Below are positions 9,427 through 18,480 of a DNA stretch of 64,000 nucleotides, in pieces. Position 1 is the stretch's first letter. Each line of letters opens with the position of its first letter. A program made the translations under genes and the position numbers. The DNA is from Gammaproteobacteria bacterium (lineage in GTDB: Bacteria; Pseudomonadota; Gammaproteobacteria; Pseudomonadales; Pseudomonadaceae): contig JAAYFD010000009.1 in NCBI GenBank assembly GCA_012728415.1, positions 1-64,000 on the forward strand, read 5' to 3'. Below the pieces are notes generated by a model. The model ran no database searches. It was not told where the DNA came from and saw only the letters and a program-made list of their open reading frames with translations.

Positions 9427-10836
9427 CTAGATCCCTTCACCTCCTCCTTCAGCCGAATTTTCCAGTAGCAGGGGGTTGAGCCGGTAGCCATCGGGTGTTT
9501 CCAGCAGATGTTTGCGCTCTAACAGCAGCCGGAATGCTTGGTCCCGCTTGCGCGCAGTCCGGTAGCGACCGTATCCACACTGAAGCCACTGTCTGCCAGT
9601 AAATTCCAACCACTTTTCTTCACCTGCTCTAACTTTGGCCACCAGCCAGTCGCTGATATCCCTTGCTGCCTCCAGCGCTGGGTCGAAAGTAGCTACCGTA
9701 TATCTGTGCCACTCCTGTGTAGAATGTTCCGCCAAGCAGACTGCCGCATACATGGCCTCTTCATCAACTTGGCTTTTGCCTTCAAAAAATGCCAAAACCG
9801 TGGCCAGGCGCAACGCCTGCTGTGGTGCGCGAATCGCAAATTCAGCGACGGGTTCGTGATCACCGAAACGCCCCAGCTTGAGCTCATTTGCATTATAGAA
9901 CTCTAGCCACAACTTTTTAGCATCTGAAGTGGGTATCAATGCTGGAGCAGCAACTTCTCCAAGCCGCTGCGGGTCAACAGCTTCTGGAGTCAACATTAAC
10001 TCTTCAAGTCGTTCCCAGTAATGCGCAATACGCAAATCATCCTCTGCCTTGCGGCTAAGCCTCTCCAGGGATAAAGTACGCGTACCCAGCAGGTTATCAG
10101 GGGCGCAAAACAGGAATCGTGCCAGAAACCCCTGCCCCCTCATAACCGGGTCTCGTAGAACATCGCGAATAGTTATTTCTTGCACCATCAAGCTCAGACT
10201 TAACCGACGGTTAAAAACTATCCCCGAAGCATCCGCATTACTTTTTGATCGTATTCGTTCCAGGCCACCGTCATCCCACAAACGGGTAATCGCACCTAGT
10301 ACTGCAACAGCATTATCCGCTTGAAGACTGTGCCCTTTGAGCAGCTGCCCACCTTCAGCAGTGGTCCAAAATAAAGAAGCACAACCCTCCACCAGCATAC
10401 TTGTTACCCTTGAAAACGAAGCATCTCCAGTCACCAGCCCGTTAGCACCAACAGCTTGATCACCAGCCAAAGTTAATCGCTGTTTTTCCGCCTGCTCTAT
10501 AGGTAGAAAAGCCAAACGATGTGTGGAACTTTTTGCACTGCCAGTTGACCCTAAAGCAAGAGAAAAAAGACTGCAGGGCATCTGTCTGGAAACATGGGAC
10601 CAAGAATCGACTCGACTCTGAGCCAGGCAAGCCGCCGCACCCAAAACCGTGTGCCCTGCTAAAGCAGGTGGCCCCTGAACAAAATCAGCAATCCCTTCTG
10701 CGGCTTCACGCAGCAGAGGAGGCAGGACGGCCAGCGGATAAGGCGGAACCAAATCAATGCTGGTCTCCAAAGGTTCTGGGGCCAATTTTTCAGTTAGCCC
10801 TGATGGTTGGAGCAAAGCGGCTAATTGGAGCGCCAT
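9427..10836 (-). CDS. DUF3987 (YfjI-type) replication-associated protein
   Basis: 469 residues. The N-terminal third contains PPLLREAAEGIADFVQGPPALAG, and then a P-loop-like stretch LALGSTGSAKSSTHRLAF at about residues 93-110, typical of DUF3987 proteins that follow primases in satellites and prophages. A Walker-type NTPase/helicase-like role in element replication is probable from the family and its position, but is not shown directly. It overlaps the upstream primase gene by 16 nt (10821-10836), implying coupled translation. The C-terminal segment is winged-helix-like (RTARKRDQAFRLLLERKHLL). Confidence 0.75.
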   Translation of the reverse strand: MALQLAALLQPSGLTEKLAPEPLETSIDLVPPYPLAVLPPLLREAAEGIADFVQGPPALAGHTVLGAAACLAQSRVDSWSHVSRQMPCSLFSLALGSTGSAKSSTHRLAFLPIEQAEKQRLTLAGDQAVGANGLVTGDASFSRVTSMLVEGCASLFWTTAEGGQLLKGHSLQADNAVAVLGAITRLWDDGGLERIRSKSNADASGIVFNRRLSLSLMVQEITIRDVLRDPVMRGQGFLARFLFCAPDNLLGTRTLSLERLSRKAEDDLRIAHYWERLEELMLTPEAVDPQRLGEVAAPALIPTSDAKKLWLEFYNANELKLGRFGDHEPVAEFAIRAPQQALRLATVLAFFEGKSQVDEEAMYAAVCLAEHSTQEWHRYTVATFDPALEAARDISDWLVAKVRAGEEKWLEFTGRQWLQCGYGRYRTARKRDQAFRLLLERKHLLETPDGYRLNPLLLENSAEGGGEGI

Positions 10837-11741
10837 TGCAGCGTCCTCCCCTCAGCCAACAAAAATTGAGCCAGATCGTTCCAATCAGTCCCTGGGTGGC
10901 CACTAGGAAACTGCGGCAACATAACCTCCCCAGTAACAGCTTCGGCAGCTTCAAAAGCAGCTTTTTTCCCTGGATTACCAGCAGTCAAATGATCATTATC
11001 ACCTGCGATAACAATATGAATATTAGGTGCTTTGAAACGCAGTGCTACAGCAACTTTTTTGAGGTTGCTAGCCGCCATGGCACAAAAAACAGGCATACCT
11101 GTGTGAGCGTGTACCGTAGCACCAGTTGCATAGCCTTCGACTACATAAACACTACTAGTTTTTGAATCAAATTTCCCAACAACAGCATAAGCGCCCGACA
11201 GTTTACTCCCCCGCATAAACCGCTTACTTCCATCTGGATCTATAAACTGCAAACCCACTAATTCATCGGATGAATAAAGAGGAATAACCAGCGCACGGCC
11301 CAACTGTCTAATGCCATAAGGCGCTATATTTTTTCTTTTTAGGTATGGATGATCTGGACTGGCTGGTTTTGAAGTATGCCAAATCCTGTGTGAGCGTATA
11401 ATTTCCTCCACACATCTGCTTATATTAGCGAACTCACTATTTTGATGATTAAATCCCTGATAATGACGTGGGCGAAGCTTACCGTTATTTTCCCATCCGG
11501 CCTGTTTGGCCAGAAAATACAAAGTCCCCATTGATATTGGTCCATTGCCGCAGCTACGCCAGACACTTTCAGCTGATTTTGAACAATAATTACTTGCCTT
11601 TTTGCTCCACTGCTCCCAAATATAGCGGGCTTCATCCCCATACTCTTGCTTAAGGGCCATGGCCGCTTTGAGCCAAACATCTCGATCATGAGGGTCTAAA
11701 TAATCAAGTAGCAAAACAATGCGATCAAGTTGAAAGTCCAT
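10821..11741 (-). CDS. Satellite-type primase with PriCT_2 and Toprim domains
   Basis: 306 residues. The N-terminal 80 residues fit PriCT_2 (LLDYLDPHDRDVWLKAAMAL, WEQWSKKA, VWRSCGNGPISMGTLYFLAK). The second half fits the Toprim catalytic fold: VYVVEGYATGATVHAHTG, in which the Glu would be the catalytic acid, and later VIAGDNDH with the acidic DxD-like motif. Proteins of this kind prime replication of P4-like and other integrated elements. It forms an operon with DUF3987 downstream and the AlpA-like gene 2 nt upstream. No separate helicase gene is present unless the DUF3987 protein fills that role. Confidence 0.78.
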   Translation of the reverse strand: MDFQLDRIVLLLDYLDPHDRDVWLKAAMALKQEYGDEARYIWEQWSKKASNYCSKSAESVWRSCGNGPISMGTLYFLAKQAGWENNGKLRPRHYQGFNHQNSEFANISRCVEEIIRSHRIWHTSKPASPDHPYLKRKNIAPYGIRQLGRALVIPLYSSDELVGLQFIDPDGSKRFMRGSKLSGAYAVVGKFDSKTSSVYVVEGYATGATVHAHTGMPVFCAMAASNLKKVAVALRFKAPNIHIVIAGDNDHLTAGNPGKKAAFEAAEAVTGEVMLPQFPSGHPGTDWNDLAQFLLAEGRTLQWRSN

Positions 11742-11743
11742 TT

Positions 11744-11977
11744 TTATTTATCCTCTTCTGCCCATTCCGTGGGGTTGCTCAGCCATGCCTCAAGGTCACT
11801 GAGTCTCCAGCGCGCCATGCGGCCAATTTTATGCCTTTGTGGAAACTTCCCCTCGCGCACAAGACGCCAAATTGACGACTTACTTATTCCGCACTTTGCT
11901 GCAACCTCATCAACATGCAACAATTCTTTGCGTGGCAAACCAGTTACTTTCTCGCTGTATTTATTTGTTACATCCAT
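11744..11977 (-). CDS. AlpA-family transcriptional regulator / excisionase-like protein
   Basis: 77 residues with a MerR-like winged helix: ELLHVDEVAAKCGISKSSIWRLVREGKFPQ, then RWRLSDLEAWL. This is the standard AlpA (phage_AlpA) pattern. In P4-type elements such proteins activate excision or control replication genes. It is first in the leftward operon AlpA-primase-DUF3987, whose promoter must lie in the non-coding stretch to its right. The length and start are normal. Confidence 0.82.
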   Translation of the reverse strand: MDVTNKYSEKVTGLPRKELLHVDEVAAKCGISKSSIWRLVREGKFPQRHKIGRMARWRLSDLEAWLSNPTEWAEEDK

Positions 11978-12479
11978 AATTTAACCCTATAACCAAAATT
12001 AAAATTACGACGTATTTTTTTGGTTACGCCAAACCGTTCCGGCAAGCCGGATTAGGTTAGAAGCTGCACATATACGCAGAATGGTAATAAGCAGGCAGAT
12101 AAAAGCCACTGCCAAGCAGTTAACTGCAAAAGACCAGTTTGAAAGCTTGAAAGTTTGATGGCACGCAAAGCTTGCGCGTAGGAGAAAGTGCTGGTTTCGA
12201 TAAAACCAGCGAGCAGACGATGCGTGTCCGAAAAGAAAGGTAAACACCAACTCCGAAGAGAGCGCCTTTTTCCATGGTGTACAAGGCTTGCGCCTAGCAA
12301 GAACTGCCTGGCACGAGTTGACACTACCTGCATTCAATTGATGTTGTCAAGCACAAAAGTTCAACTTTTGATTTGCGTACGTTTGTTGAACACATGCTGC
12401 TTGTAGGACATGGCGCAATACCTTACCAGGTTGGTCAAGTGTTGCACTTAGAGATTGACTCCGCCACTTGTTGCAACTC

Positions 12480-12548
12480 TGTAGCAGCAATGTAGCTTAT
12501 GTAGGTGGCTGATATTAAAGCCTTGTAGCAGATTTAGCAGATGTAGCA
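12480..12548 (+). repeat. Iteron-like TGTAGC repeats
   Basis: TGTAGCA or a one-base variant begins at 12480, 12491, 12500, 12524, 12533 and 12542. Spacings are 11, 9, 24, 9 and 9 nt, close to one helical turn for most neighbours. They lie in the non-coding region about 500 nt upstream of alpA and its downstream primase. P4-type elements use short direct repeats as primase-binding origin sites, so an origin role is plausible but unproven. Confidence 0.4.
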
Positions 12549-12928
12549 CTAAGTTACAGTAACCAGCTGGTTGAACAATAGTGCGCCATTTAGTTGCACA
12601 CAAAGAAAGTCACAGTTAGAATCAAATCGTTGCTACTCAGTTGTAAACTGACAGCAGGCCCAAGCCCCTGTATCGCCTGAAGCATGGGGCGGCAAAATGC
12701 CGGCGATTTCCTTACTTCCAGCTGTTTCGCATCACGCTGAACAGCTCGCTCTACCACCCTGGCCCTGCGCCATTTCCTACCCGTTTAGCTGCGGCAACCT
12801 ACGCCACTGCTTGGCTGCGCCTGCAATTTAGCGGCCTGCCTGTACCCCTACCCACCCAGTATTTGCGGCAATAAACGGTCTCGACAGATCATCGTCGCCG
12901 GCCCGGAAGCATCCATGTTTTTGCCCTA

Positions 12929-12961
12929 CCGCCTGTTTCTTTTTTGCAAAGAAACAGGCGG
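12929..12961. repeat. Perfect 14-bp inverted repeat (hairpin)
   Basis: Arms CCGCCTGTTTCTTT (12929-12942) and AAAGAAACAGGCGG (12948-12961) flank a 5-nt loop. No flanking U-run or nearby gene end makes it a terminator. It directly precedes the cluster of small palindromes at 12992-13081. Confidence 0.6.
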
Positions 12962-12991
12962 ACCATGATGCAGCCAAACCCAGCAAATACA

Positions 12992-13081
12992 AGGCTTACA
13001 GCCTGGCGCAACGCCAAGGTTACCTTCTAAAACTGCCGCAACGGCACGTTCTAACGTGCGTTAAAACCCGTCTGGCCAGAC
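12992..13081. repeat. Cluster of five short palindromes upstream of the Integrase_1 gene
   Basis: In order: AGGCT-TAC-AGCCT (12992-13004), TGGCG-CAA-CGCCA (13004-13016), TGCCG-CAA-CGGCA (13034-13046), GCACGTT-CT-AACGTGC (13044-13059) and GTCTGGCCAGAC (13070-13081). Two share the same CAA loop and arm length. This density is well above chance and ends 159 nt before the recombinase start codon, so these may be its recombination or binding sites. Confidence 0.5.
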
Positions 13082-13239
13082 ATAAAACCTGGCTGCCCTG
13101 GGGAGGGCGCGGGAAGCACAACTCACCAAACTACAGCAACCGGAGGACAGGCTGCCGCAGCCTTGAATGCGCGCGTAAAACTAACCGTATTTGTCTCCCC
13201 CGCCTCCACCACCAAACACAACCTAAGCAGGACCAGAAC

Positions 13240-14157
13240 ATGAGCAGAAATTTCGGATTAGGCAGCAGAAACATGAGCTTCGCGGTGAAAATGATTCTGA
13301 ACATCGAGCGCGTCAAAGGACGCTTCTCATATGCGACTGTTGATTCTGTGGCAAAGCGTTTCAAGCATTTTCAAAACTTCGCTAAAAAACAAGGAGTTAG
13401 CAGACTAGAGCAGGTCGATGAGAACTTGGTCAAAGCCTATTCTCAGCATCTAAAAAACAGCACGTATAGCAACCAGTACAAACATGCTCTGCTATCAGCT
13501 GTGAACACCGCTATGGACAGCGTTCGTGCGTACGCCAATGTCGCCCCCTGGGTTCCAGTTACAGCTCGAAAACAAGGCATCGAGATGCGTGACTTTGTGC
13601 GCACCAATCAAACCATCAGCGACATCCAATACCAAATGGCAAACAAGGCAATGACACCACGGGTGCAGGCACTATCTAGCATTGCCCGTGAGTTCGGACT
13701 TCGCCTGAAAGAAGCTGCCTTGCTGGACAATAAAAAAGCTCTGCGTGAAGCTTTAAAACATGATCGCCTGAGCATAGAAAAAGGTACCAAAGGCGGTAAA
13801 AGACGCACAATCCCGGTGACCAATGAACGGCAGATTCAAGCCCTGAAAAATGCCGCAGCTATTCAGGACAAAGGTAGAAGCCTGATCCCCGAAGACCAGA
13901 ACTACCACAAGTTTCTGAACTCGGAAATCAAGGCCAACCGCCCTATCCTGCGTGAAACAGGCATTCATCGTTTCCACGAGCTGCGCAGTGCCTATGCTGC
14001 ACAGCGCTACGAAGAGCTTACCGGCCACCCTGCACCAGTAAATGGCGGGACTATTCTTGACCGTGAACGAGACCGGGAAGTACGCCTGCAAATCTCGGCA
14101 GAACTGGGCCATGGCCGGATAGAGGTTGTTGCCAGCTATATAGGTGGCCGCACGTGA
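13240..14157 (+). CDS. Integrase_1-family tyrosine recombinase
   Basis: 305 residues. The N-terminal part (about 1-110) is a SAM-like DNA-binding domain, FSYATVDSVAKRFKHFQNFAKK. The C-terminal half carries the tyrosine recombinase residues: Arg in FGLRLKEAALL, a Lys-rich beta-hairpin KGTKGGKRRTIPV, HRFHELRSAYAAQRY for HxxR, LGHGR for the second His, and Tyr in VVASYIGG. It resembles the integrase-domain proteins with Phage_int_SAM_2 and Integrase_1 domains seen in Pseudomonas islands. All catalytic positions appear present. It is distinct from the tRNA-proximal integrase, so the element carries two recombinases. Its target is unknown. Confidence 0.78.
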   Translation: MSRNFGLGSRNMSFAVKMILNIERVKGRFSYATVDSVAKRFKHFQNFAKKQGVSRLEQVDENLVKAYSQHLKNSTYSNQYKHALLSAVNTAMDSVRAYANVAPWVPVTARKQGIEMRDFVRTNQTISDIQYQMANKAMTPRVQALSSIAREFGLRLKEAALLDNKKALREALKHDRLSIEKGTKGGKRRTIPVTNERQIQALKNAAAIQDKGRSLIPEDQNYHKFLNSEIKANRPILRETGIHRFHELRSAYAAQRYEELTGHPAPVNGGTILDRERDREVRLQISAELGHGRIEVVASYIGGRT

Positions 14158-14429
14158 AGCGTATCGGCATCCAGTACGAGTTCCAAAGCGCCGTACGTGG
14201 CTACCGGCGCTCTGGCTCTAAAAAGTACCGCCAGGTACAAATTGTGCGCATGGCCAAGTTCATTCGCCACTGTCAGAACATGGGCTGCACGCGGATGGAC
14301 CAGGTCGGCAAACGGCACCGGATGTCATTTGCTGCAAGCCTGAAGCATTTTGCGCCCAAAACTCAGCATGACTACCAGCTTGCCGTGGGCAAACTGATGG
14401 AGCTGTACCGTTCATCGCAGCTAATTTAG
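14154..14429 (+). CDS. Small protein resembling the DNA-binding half of the upstream recombinase
   Basis: 91 residues from a GTG that overlaps the recombinase stop by 4 nt (14154-14157). The sequence includes [20 protein letters not shown] and [20 protein letters not shown], which is similar in pattern to the SAM-like N-terminal domain of the preceding recombinase. It has no catalytic domain. It may be a truncated duplicate, or a coupled DNA-binding partner or directionality factor. The overlap favours real translation. Confidence 0.5.
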   Translation: MKRIGIQYEFQSAVRGYRRSGSKKYRQVQIVRMAKFIRHCQNMGCTRMDQVGKRHRMSFAASLKHFAPKTQHDYQLAVGKLMELYRSSQLI

Positions 14430-14587
14430 CAGCCAATAAATACGGTAAATTTTTGCCAATCGGACACTCCCAGAATAGAAGCTTCCTCACATTTCAGGTA
14501 CATTGCTGCAGTCGAGAAGGATCAGCCACTTACTGGCACAGGGAAATACTATCTGACACTTGTTTCCCGCAGATAATAGGACTGCCA

Positions 14588-16978
14588 ATGACCAAAAAAT
14601 CATTGTCCGAAAGGGACATTTGCACACAGTTCATTACACCCGCCATCACTCGTGCCGGCTGGGACCTAACCAGCCAGGTACGTGAAGAAGTCGGCTTGAC
14701 CAACGGCCGGATCATTGTACGTGGCCGGCTACATACCCGCGGCCAGAACAAACGTGCCGACTACGTCCTGTACCACAAGCCCAACATGCCGATTGCCGTT
14801 ATCGAGGCCAAGGCCAACAGCCAGAGTCTGGGCTCAGGCATGCAACAGGCACTGGGCTATGCCGAAATGCTGCAAGTACCCTTTGTCTTCAGCAGCAATG
14901 GTGACGGCTTCCTGTTCCACAACAAGCTAGCCAAAGACGGCGTTATCGAACGTGAGCTGACACTGGAGCAGTTCCCCTCCCCTGCACAGCTCTGGCAATG
15001 GTGGGCAGAGCACCAGGGGCTGACAGAAACACAACAGAACATCGTCAGCCAGGACTACTACAGCGACGGCAGCAACAAGACTCCGCGCTATTACCAGCTG
15101 CTGGCCATCAACAAAACCATTGAAGCCATCGCCAAGGGACAGGATCGCATCCTGCTGGTGATGGCTACTGGTACCGGCAAGACCTACACCGCCTTCCAGA
15201 TCATCTGGCGGCTGTGGAAGTCAAAAACCAAAAAACGCATCCTGTTTCTGGCCGACCGCAACATTCTGGTCGACCAGACCATGACCAACGACTTCAAGCC
15301 CTTTGGCGCGGCCATGACCAAAATCCAGAAGCGTCAGGCCGACAAGTCTTACGAGATCTACCTCTCGTTGTATCAGGCCGTGACCGGCAGTGAAGAAGAA
15401 CAGAACATCTACAAACAGTTCAGCCCCGACTTTTTCGATCTGATCGTCATTGACGAATGCCACCGGGGCAGCGCCGCCGAAGATTCGGCCTGGCGGGAAA
15501 TTCTCGAATACTTCAGTTCCGCCACCCAGATTGGTCTGACTGCCACCCCCAAGGAAACCAAAGAGGTGTCCAACATCGACTACTTTGGCGAGCCCATTTA
15601 CACCTACTCGCTGCGCCAGGGTATCGACGACGGCTTTCTGGCTCCCTATAAAGTGGTCCGTATTGATCTGGACAAGGACCTCACCGGCTGGCGACCCGAC
15701 AAAGGCATGCGCGACAAGCACGGCGAGCTGATTGAAGACCGCATTTACAACCAGCGGGATTTCGACAAAAACCTGATTCTCGAAGAGCGCACCAAGCGCG
15801 TCGCCGAAAAGGTCACTGAATACCTCAAGGCCAGCAACCGCTTCGACAAAACCATCGTCTTCTGCGAAAACATCGATCACGCCGAGCGCATGCGTCAGGC
15901 ACTGATCAACGAGAACGCCGACCTGGCCGCAGAAAACCATCGCTACGTAGTACGCATCACCGGCGACAACGAAGAAGGTAAGAAAGAGCTCGACAATTTC
16001 ATCTTTCCCGAAAGCCGTTACCCGGTCATTGCCACCACTTCCAAACTGATGACCACCGGTGTGGATGCACAAACCTGCAAGCTGATCGTGCTCGACCAGC
16101 GCATCCAGTCCATGACCGAGTTCAAACAGATCATCGGTCGTGGCACCCGTATCAACGAAGATCACGGCAAATTCTGGTTCACCATTCTCGACTTCAAGAA
16201 AGCCACCGAGCTGTTTGCCGACCCTGACTTTGACGGTGATCCGGTTCAAATCTACCAGCCCGGTCCCAATGACCCACCTGTACCGCCAGAAGAAACAGAC
16301 GACACCCCACAAGACCCGTCCACTACCGGCGAAGACCCAGGCGGTTATCCAGAGGGTAGCGGCCAGCCCGAAGGTGGTGATACCGGTGGCGGCGAAACTG
16401 GCGTCACCTACCGCTATGTAGTCGCTGGTGTACCCGTCAAGGTTGTTGCCGAGCGTGTGCAGTACTTTGATGCTGATGGCAAACTGATTACCGAGTCGCT
16501 TAAGGACTACACCCGCACAACGCTGGGCCGCGAGTTTGCCAGCCTGGACGACTTTCTCAAACGCTGGAACGAAACCGACAAAAAACAGGCCATCATCGAG
16601 GAGCTGGCCAGTCAAGGTATCTTCTTTGAAGCCCTGGCTGACGAAGTGGGCAAAAAATCCGGCCAAGATTTCGACCCCTTCGACCTGCTCTGCCACGTAG
16701 CCTGGGATCAGCCACCGCTAACCCGTAAAGAGCGTGCCGAGCAAGTCAAAAAACGCAACTACTTCACCAAATACAGCGAACAAGCCCAGCAAGTGCTGCA
16801 AGCATTGCTCGACAAGTACGCCGACGAGGGCGTGGCCGCCATTGAGGAAACACAGATCCTCAGCATCGCCCCTTTCACCAACCTTGGCACCCCCATCGAG
16901 CTGATCCGTGCCTTTGGTGGCAAGAACCAATACGAACAAGCGGTACAAGAGCTGGAAGACGAGCTCTACCGCGCCTAA
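14588..16978 (+). CDS. hsdR: Type I restriction enzyme R subunit, EcoEI-type
   Basis: 796 residues from ATG at 14588 ([20 protein letters not shown]), which has GGA upstream at suitable spacing. N-terminal PD-(D/E)xK nuclease with RADYVLYH and [10 protein letters not shown] at about residues 55-80. SF2 helicase motor: [17 protein letters not shown] (Walker A), VIDECHRG (box II), GLTATP (III), IGRGTRI (VI). A Pro/Glu/Gly/Asp-rich linker near residues 560-600 precedes the EcoEI_R_C-type C-terminal domain. It translocates DNA and cuts unmodified targets in complex with HsdM and HsdS. It is the first gene of the restriction operon; hsdM follows after 23 nt. Confidence 0.95.
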   Translation: MTKKSLSERDICTQFITPAITRAGWDLTSQVREEVGLTNGRIIVRGRLHTRGQNKRADYVLYHKPNMPIAVIEAKANSQSLGSGMQQALGYAEMLQVPFVFSSNGDGFLFHNKLAKDGVIERELTLEQFPSPAQLWQWWAEHQGLTETQQNIVSQDYYSDGSNKTPRYYQLLAINKTIEAIAKGQDRILLVMATGTGKTYTAFQIIWRLWKSKTKKRILFLADRNILVDQTMTNDFKPFGAAMTKIQKRQADKSYEIYLSLYQAVTGSEEEQNIYKQFSPDFFDLIVIDECHRGSAAEDSAWREILEYFSSATQIGLTATPKETKEVSNIDYFGEPIYTYSLRQGIDDGFLAPYKVVRIDLDKDLTGWRPDKGMRDKHGELIEDRIYNQRDFDKNLILEERTKRVAEKVTEYLKASNRFDKTIVFCENIDHAERMRQALINENADLAAENHRYVVRITGDNEEGKKELDNFIFPESRYPVIATTSKLMTTGVDAQTCKLIVLDQRIQSMTEFKQIIGRGTRINEDHGKFWFTILDFKKATELFADPDFDGDPVQIYQPGPNDPPVPPEETDDTPQDPSTTGEDPGGYPEGSGQPEGGDTGGGETGVTYRYVVAGVPVKVVAERVQYFDADGKLITESLKDYTRTTLGREFASLDDFLKRWNETDKKQAIIEELASQGIFFEALADEVGKKSGQDFDPFDLLCHVAWDQPPLTRKERAEQVKKRNYFTKYSEQAQQVLQALLDKYADEGVAAIEETQILSIAPFTNLGTPIELIRAFGGKNQYEQAVQELEDELYRA

Positions 16979-17001
16979 CTTATCTGTTTTAAGGAAACCC
17001 C

Positions 17002-18480
17002 ATGTCCCTTTCCACCCTGATCAAATCCATCCAGGACATCATGCGCAAAGATGTCGGCGTCGACGGCGACGCCCAGCGCATCAGCCAGATCTGCTGGCTG
17101 TTATTCCTGAAGATCTTTGACGACAAGGAAATGGAATGGGAACTGACCATCAGCGACTACAAGTCCCCGTTGCCCGAAGCCCTGCGCTGGAGCAACTGGG
17201 CCAAGGACGATGAAGGCATCACCGGCGAAGAGCTGATCAACTTCGTCAACAACCAGCTATTCCCTGCTCTCAAGGAGCTGGCTACCAGCGCCAACAGTTC
17301 GCCCCGTGCCCGTGTGATCGGCTCGGTGTTTGCCGATGCCTACAACTATATGAAATCCGGCACCCTGTTGCGCCAGGTGATCAACGTCATCGAAGAGGAT
17401 GTGGACTTCAACTCCTCCACCGACCGTCACCTGTTCAACGACATCTACGAAAAGATCCTTGCCGACCTGCAATCTGCCGGCAACGCGGGCGAATACTACA
17501 CGCCACGGGCCGTTACCCAGTTCATTGTCGACATGATCGACCCGCAGCTGGGCGAAAGCATCCTAGACCCGGCCTGCGGTACCGGCGGCTTTCTCACCTG
17601 CGCCATCGACCACCTGAAGAAGCAGGAAACCACCGTCGAAGACCGTAACCGCCTGATCGAGAACATCCATGGCGTCGAGAAAAAGCCTCTGCCACACATG
17701 CTGGCCGTCACCAACATGATGCTGCACGACATTGACGTGCCGGTACGCATCCGCCACGACAACACCCTGGCCCGTCCCTTCCGGGACTATGGAGCCAAGG
17801 ACAGGGTCGACATCATCATCACCAACCCGCCGTTTGGCGGCATGGAAGAAGACGGGATCGAGAAAAACTTTCTCGCCAGCCACCGCACCCGTGAAACCGC
17901 CGATCTGTTCATGGCGCTGATCATGCACCTGCTGAAAAAAGATACCGGTCGCGCTGCGGTGGTACTGCCCGATGGCTTCCTGTTTGGCGAAGGCGTGAAA
18001 AGCACGCTCAAGCAGGAGCTGCTCAAGGACTTCAACCTGCACACCATAGTGCGCCTGCCCAAGGGCGTATTTGCCCCTTACACCAGCATTAACACCAACA
18101 TCCTATTCTTTGAAAAAGGCGGCCCGACCGAAGACATCTGGTTTTTTGAACATCCTTACCCCGAAGGCTACAAAAGCTACTCCCGCTCCAAACCACTGAC
18201 CATTGACGAATTTGATCTGGAAAAAGCCTGGTGGGGCGGTGCCGAGCGAAAAAACCGTCAAGTTACCGAGCACGCCTGGAAAGTCAGCGCCGAAGAAATC
18301 ATCGAACGTAACTACAACCTGGACTGCAAAAACCCGCACCAGGAGCATGTGGAGCTGGGCGACCCGGACGTACTCATGGCCGAATATGAAGACATCAGCC
18401 GTCGCCTGCTGGAAGCACAGAATGCGCTGAAAAACGAGCTTATGGCCGCCCTTACTGCCACCCGGGAGGGCCAGGCATGA
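17002..18480 (+). CDS. hsdM: Type I restriction-modification DNA methyltransferase (M subunit)
   Basis: 492 residues. Starts MSLSTLIKSIQDIMRKDVG with an AAGGAA site upstream. An N-terminal helical HsdM_N domain is followed by the N6-adenine methyltransferase fold: ILDPACGTGGFL (SAM-binding motif I) at about residue 190 and IITNPPFGG (catalytic NPPF) at about 275. It methylates adenine in the target defined by HsdS and is needed for both modification and restriction. The length is typical. The stop overlaps hsdS by 4 nt. Confidence 0.97.
   Translation: MSLSTLIKSIQDIMRKDVGVDGDAQRISQICWLLFLKIFDDKEMEWELTISDYKSPLPEALRWSNWAKDDEGITGEELINFVNNQLFPALKELATSANSSPRARVIGSVFADAYNYMKSGTLLRQVINVIEEDVDFNSSTDRHLFNDIYEKILADLQSAGNAGEYYTPRAVTQFIVDMIDPQLGESILDPACGTGGFLTCAIDHLKKQETTVEDRNRLIENIHGVEKKPLPHMLAVTNMMLHDIDVPVRIRHDNTLARPFRDYGAKDRVDIIITNPPFGGMEEDGIEKNFLASHRTRETADLFMALIMHLLKKDTGRAAVVLPDGFLFGEGVKSTLKQELLKDFNLHTIVRLPKGVFAPYTSINTNILFFEKGGPTEDIWFFEHPYPEGYKSYSRSKPLTIDEFDLEKAWWGGAERKNRQVTEHAWKVSAEEIIERNYNLDCKNPHQEHVELGDPDVLMAEYEDISRRLLEAQNALKNELMAALTATREGQA

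Larger units (their letters stand above)
11978..13239. other. 1.26-kb non-coding, repeat- and palindrome-rich region between the divergent AlpA and Integrase_1 genes
   Basis: No ORF here looks coding; the two overlapping minus-strand ORFs at 12005-12337 show no family or coding pattern. What is visible: AT-rich promoter-like DNA next to alpA; a set of TGTAGCA-like units at 12480-12548; an inverted repeat AGCTGTT/AACAGCT near 12720-12746; a perfect 14-bp hairpin at 12929-12961; and five short palindromes packed into 12992-13081. It is the best place for the element's replication origin and control sites. Confidence 0.55.

Noticed and set aside
12005-12337. Two overlapping minus-strand ORFs of 93-110 codons in the island control region
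   Set aside because: Neither shows domain, codon bias or ribosome site; the region is better explained as regulatory DNA.
15221-16696. 491-codon minus-strand ORF opposite hsdR
   Set aside because: Antisense shadow of a clear helicase gene; Val/Phe/Gly-rich with no recognised motif.
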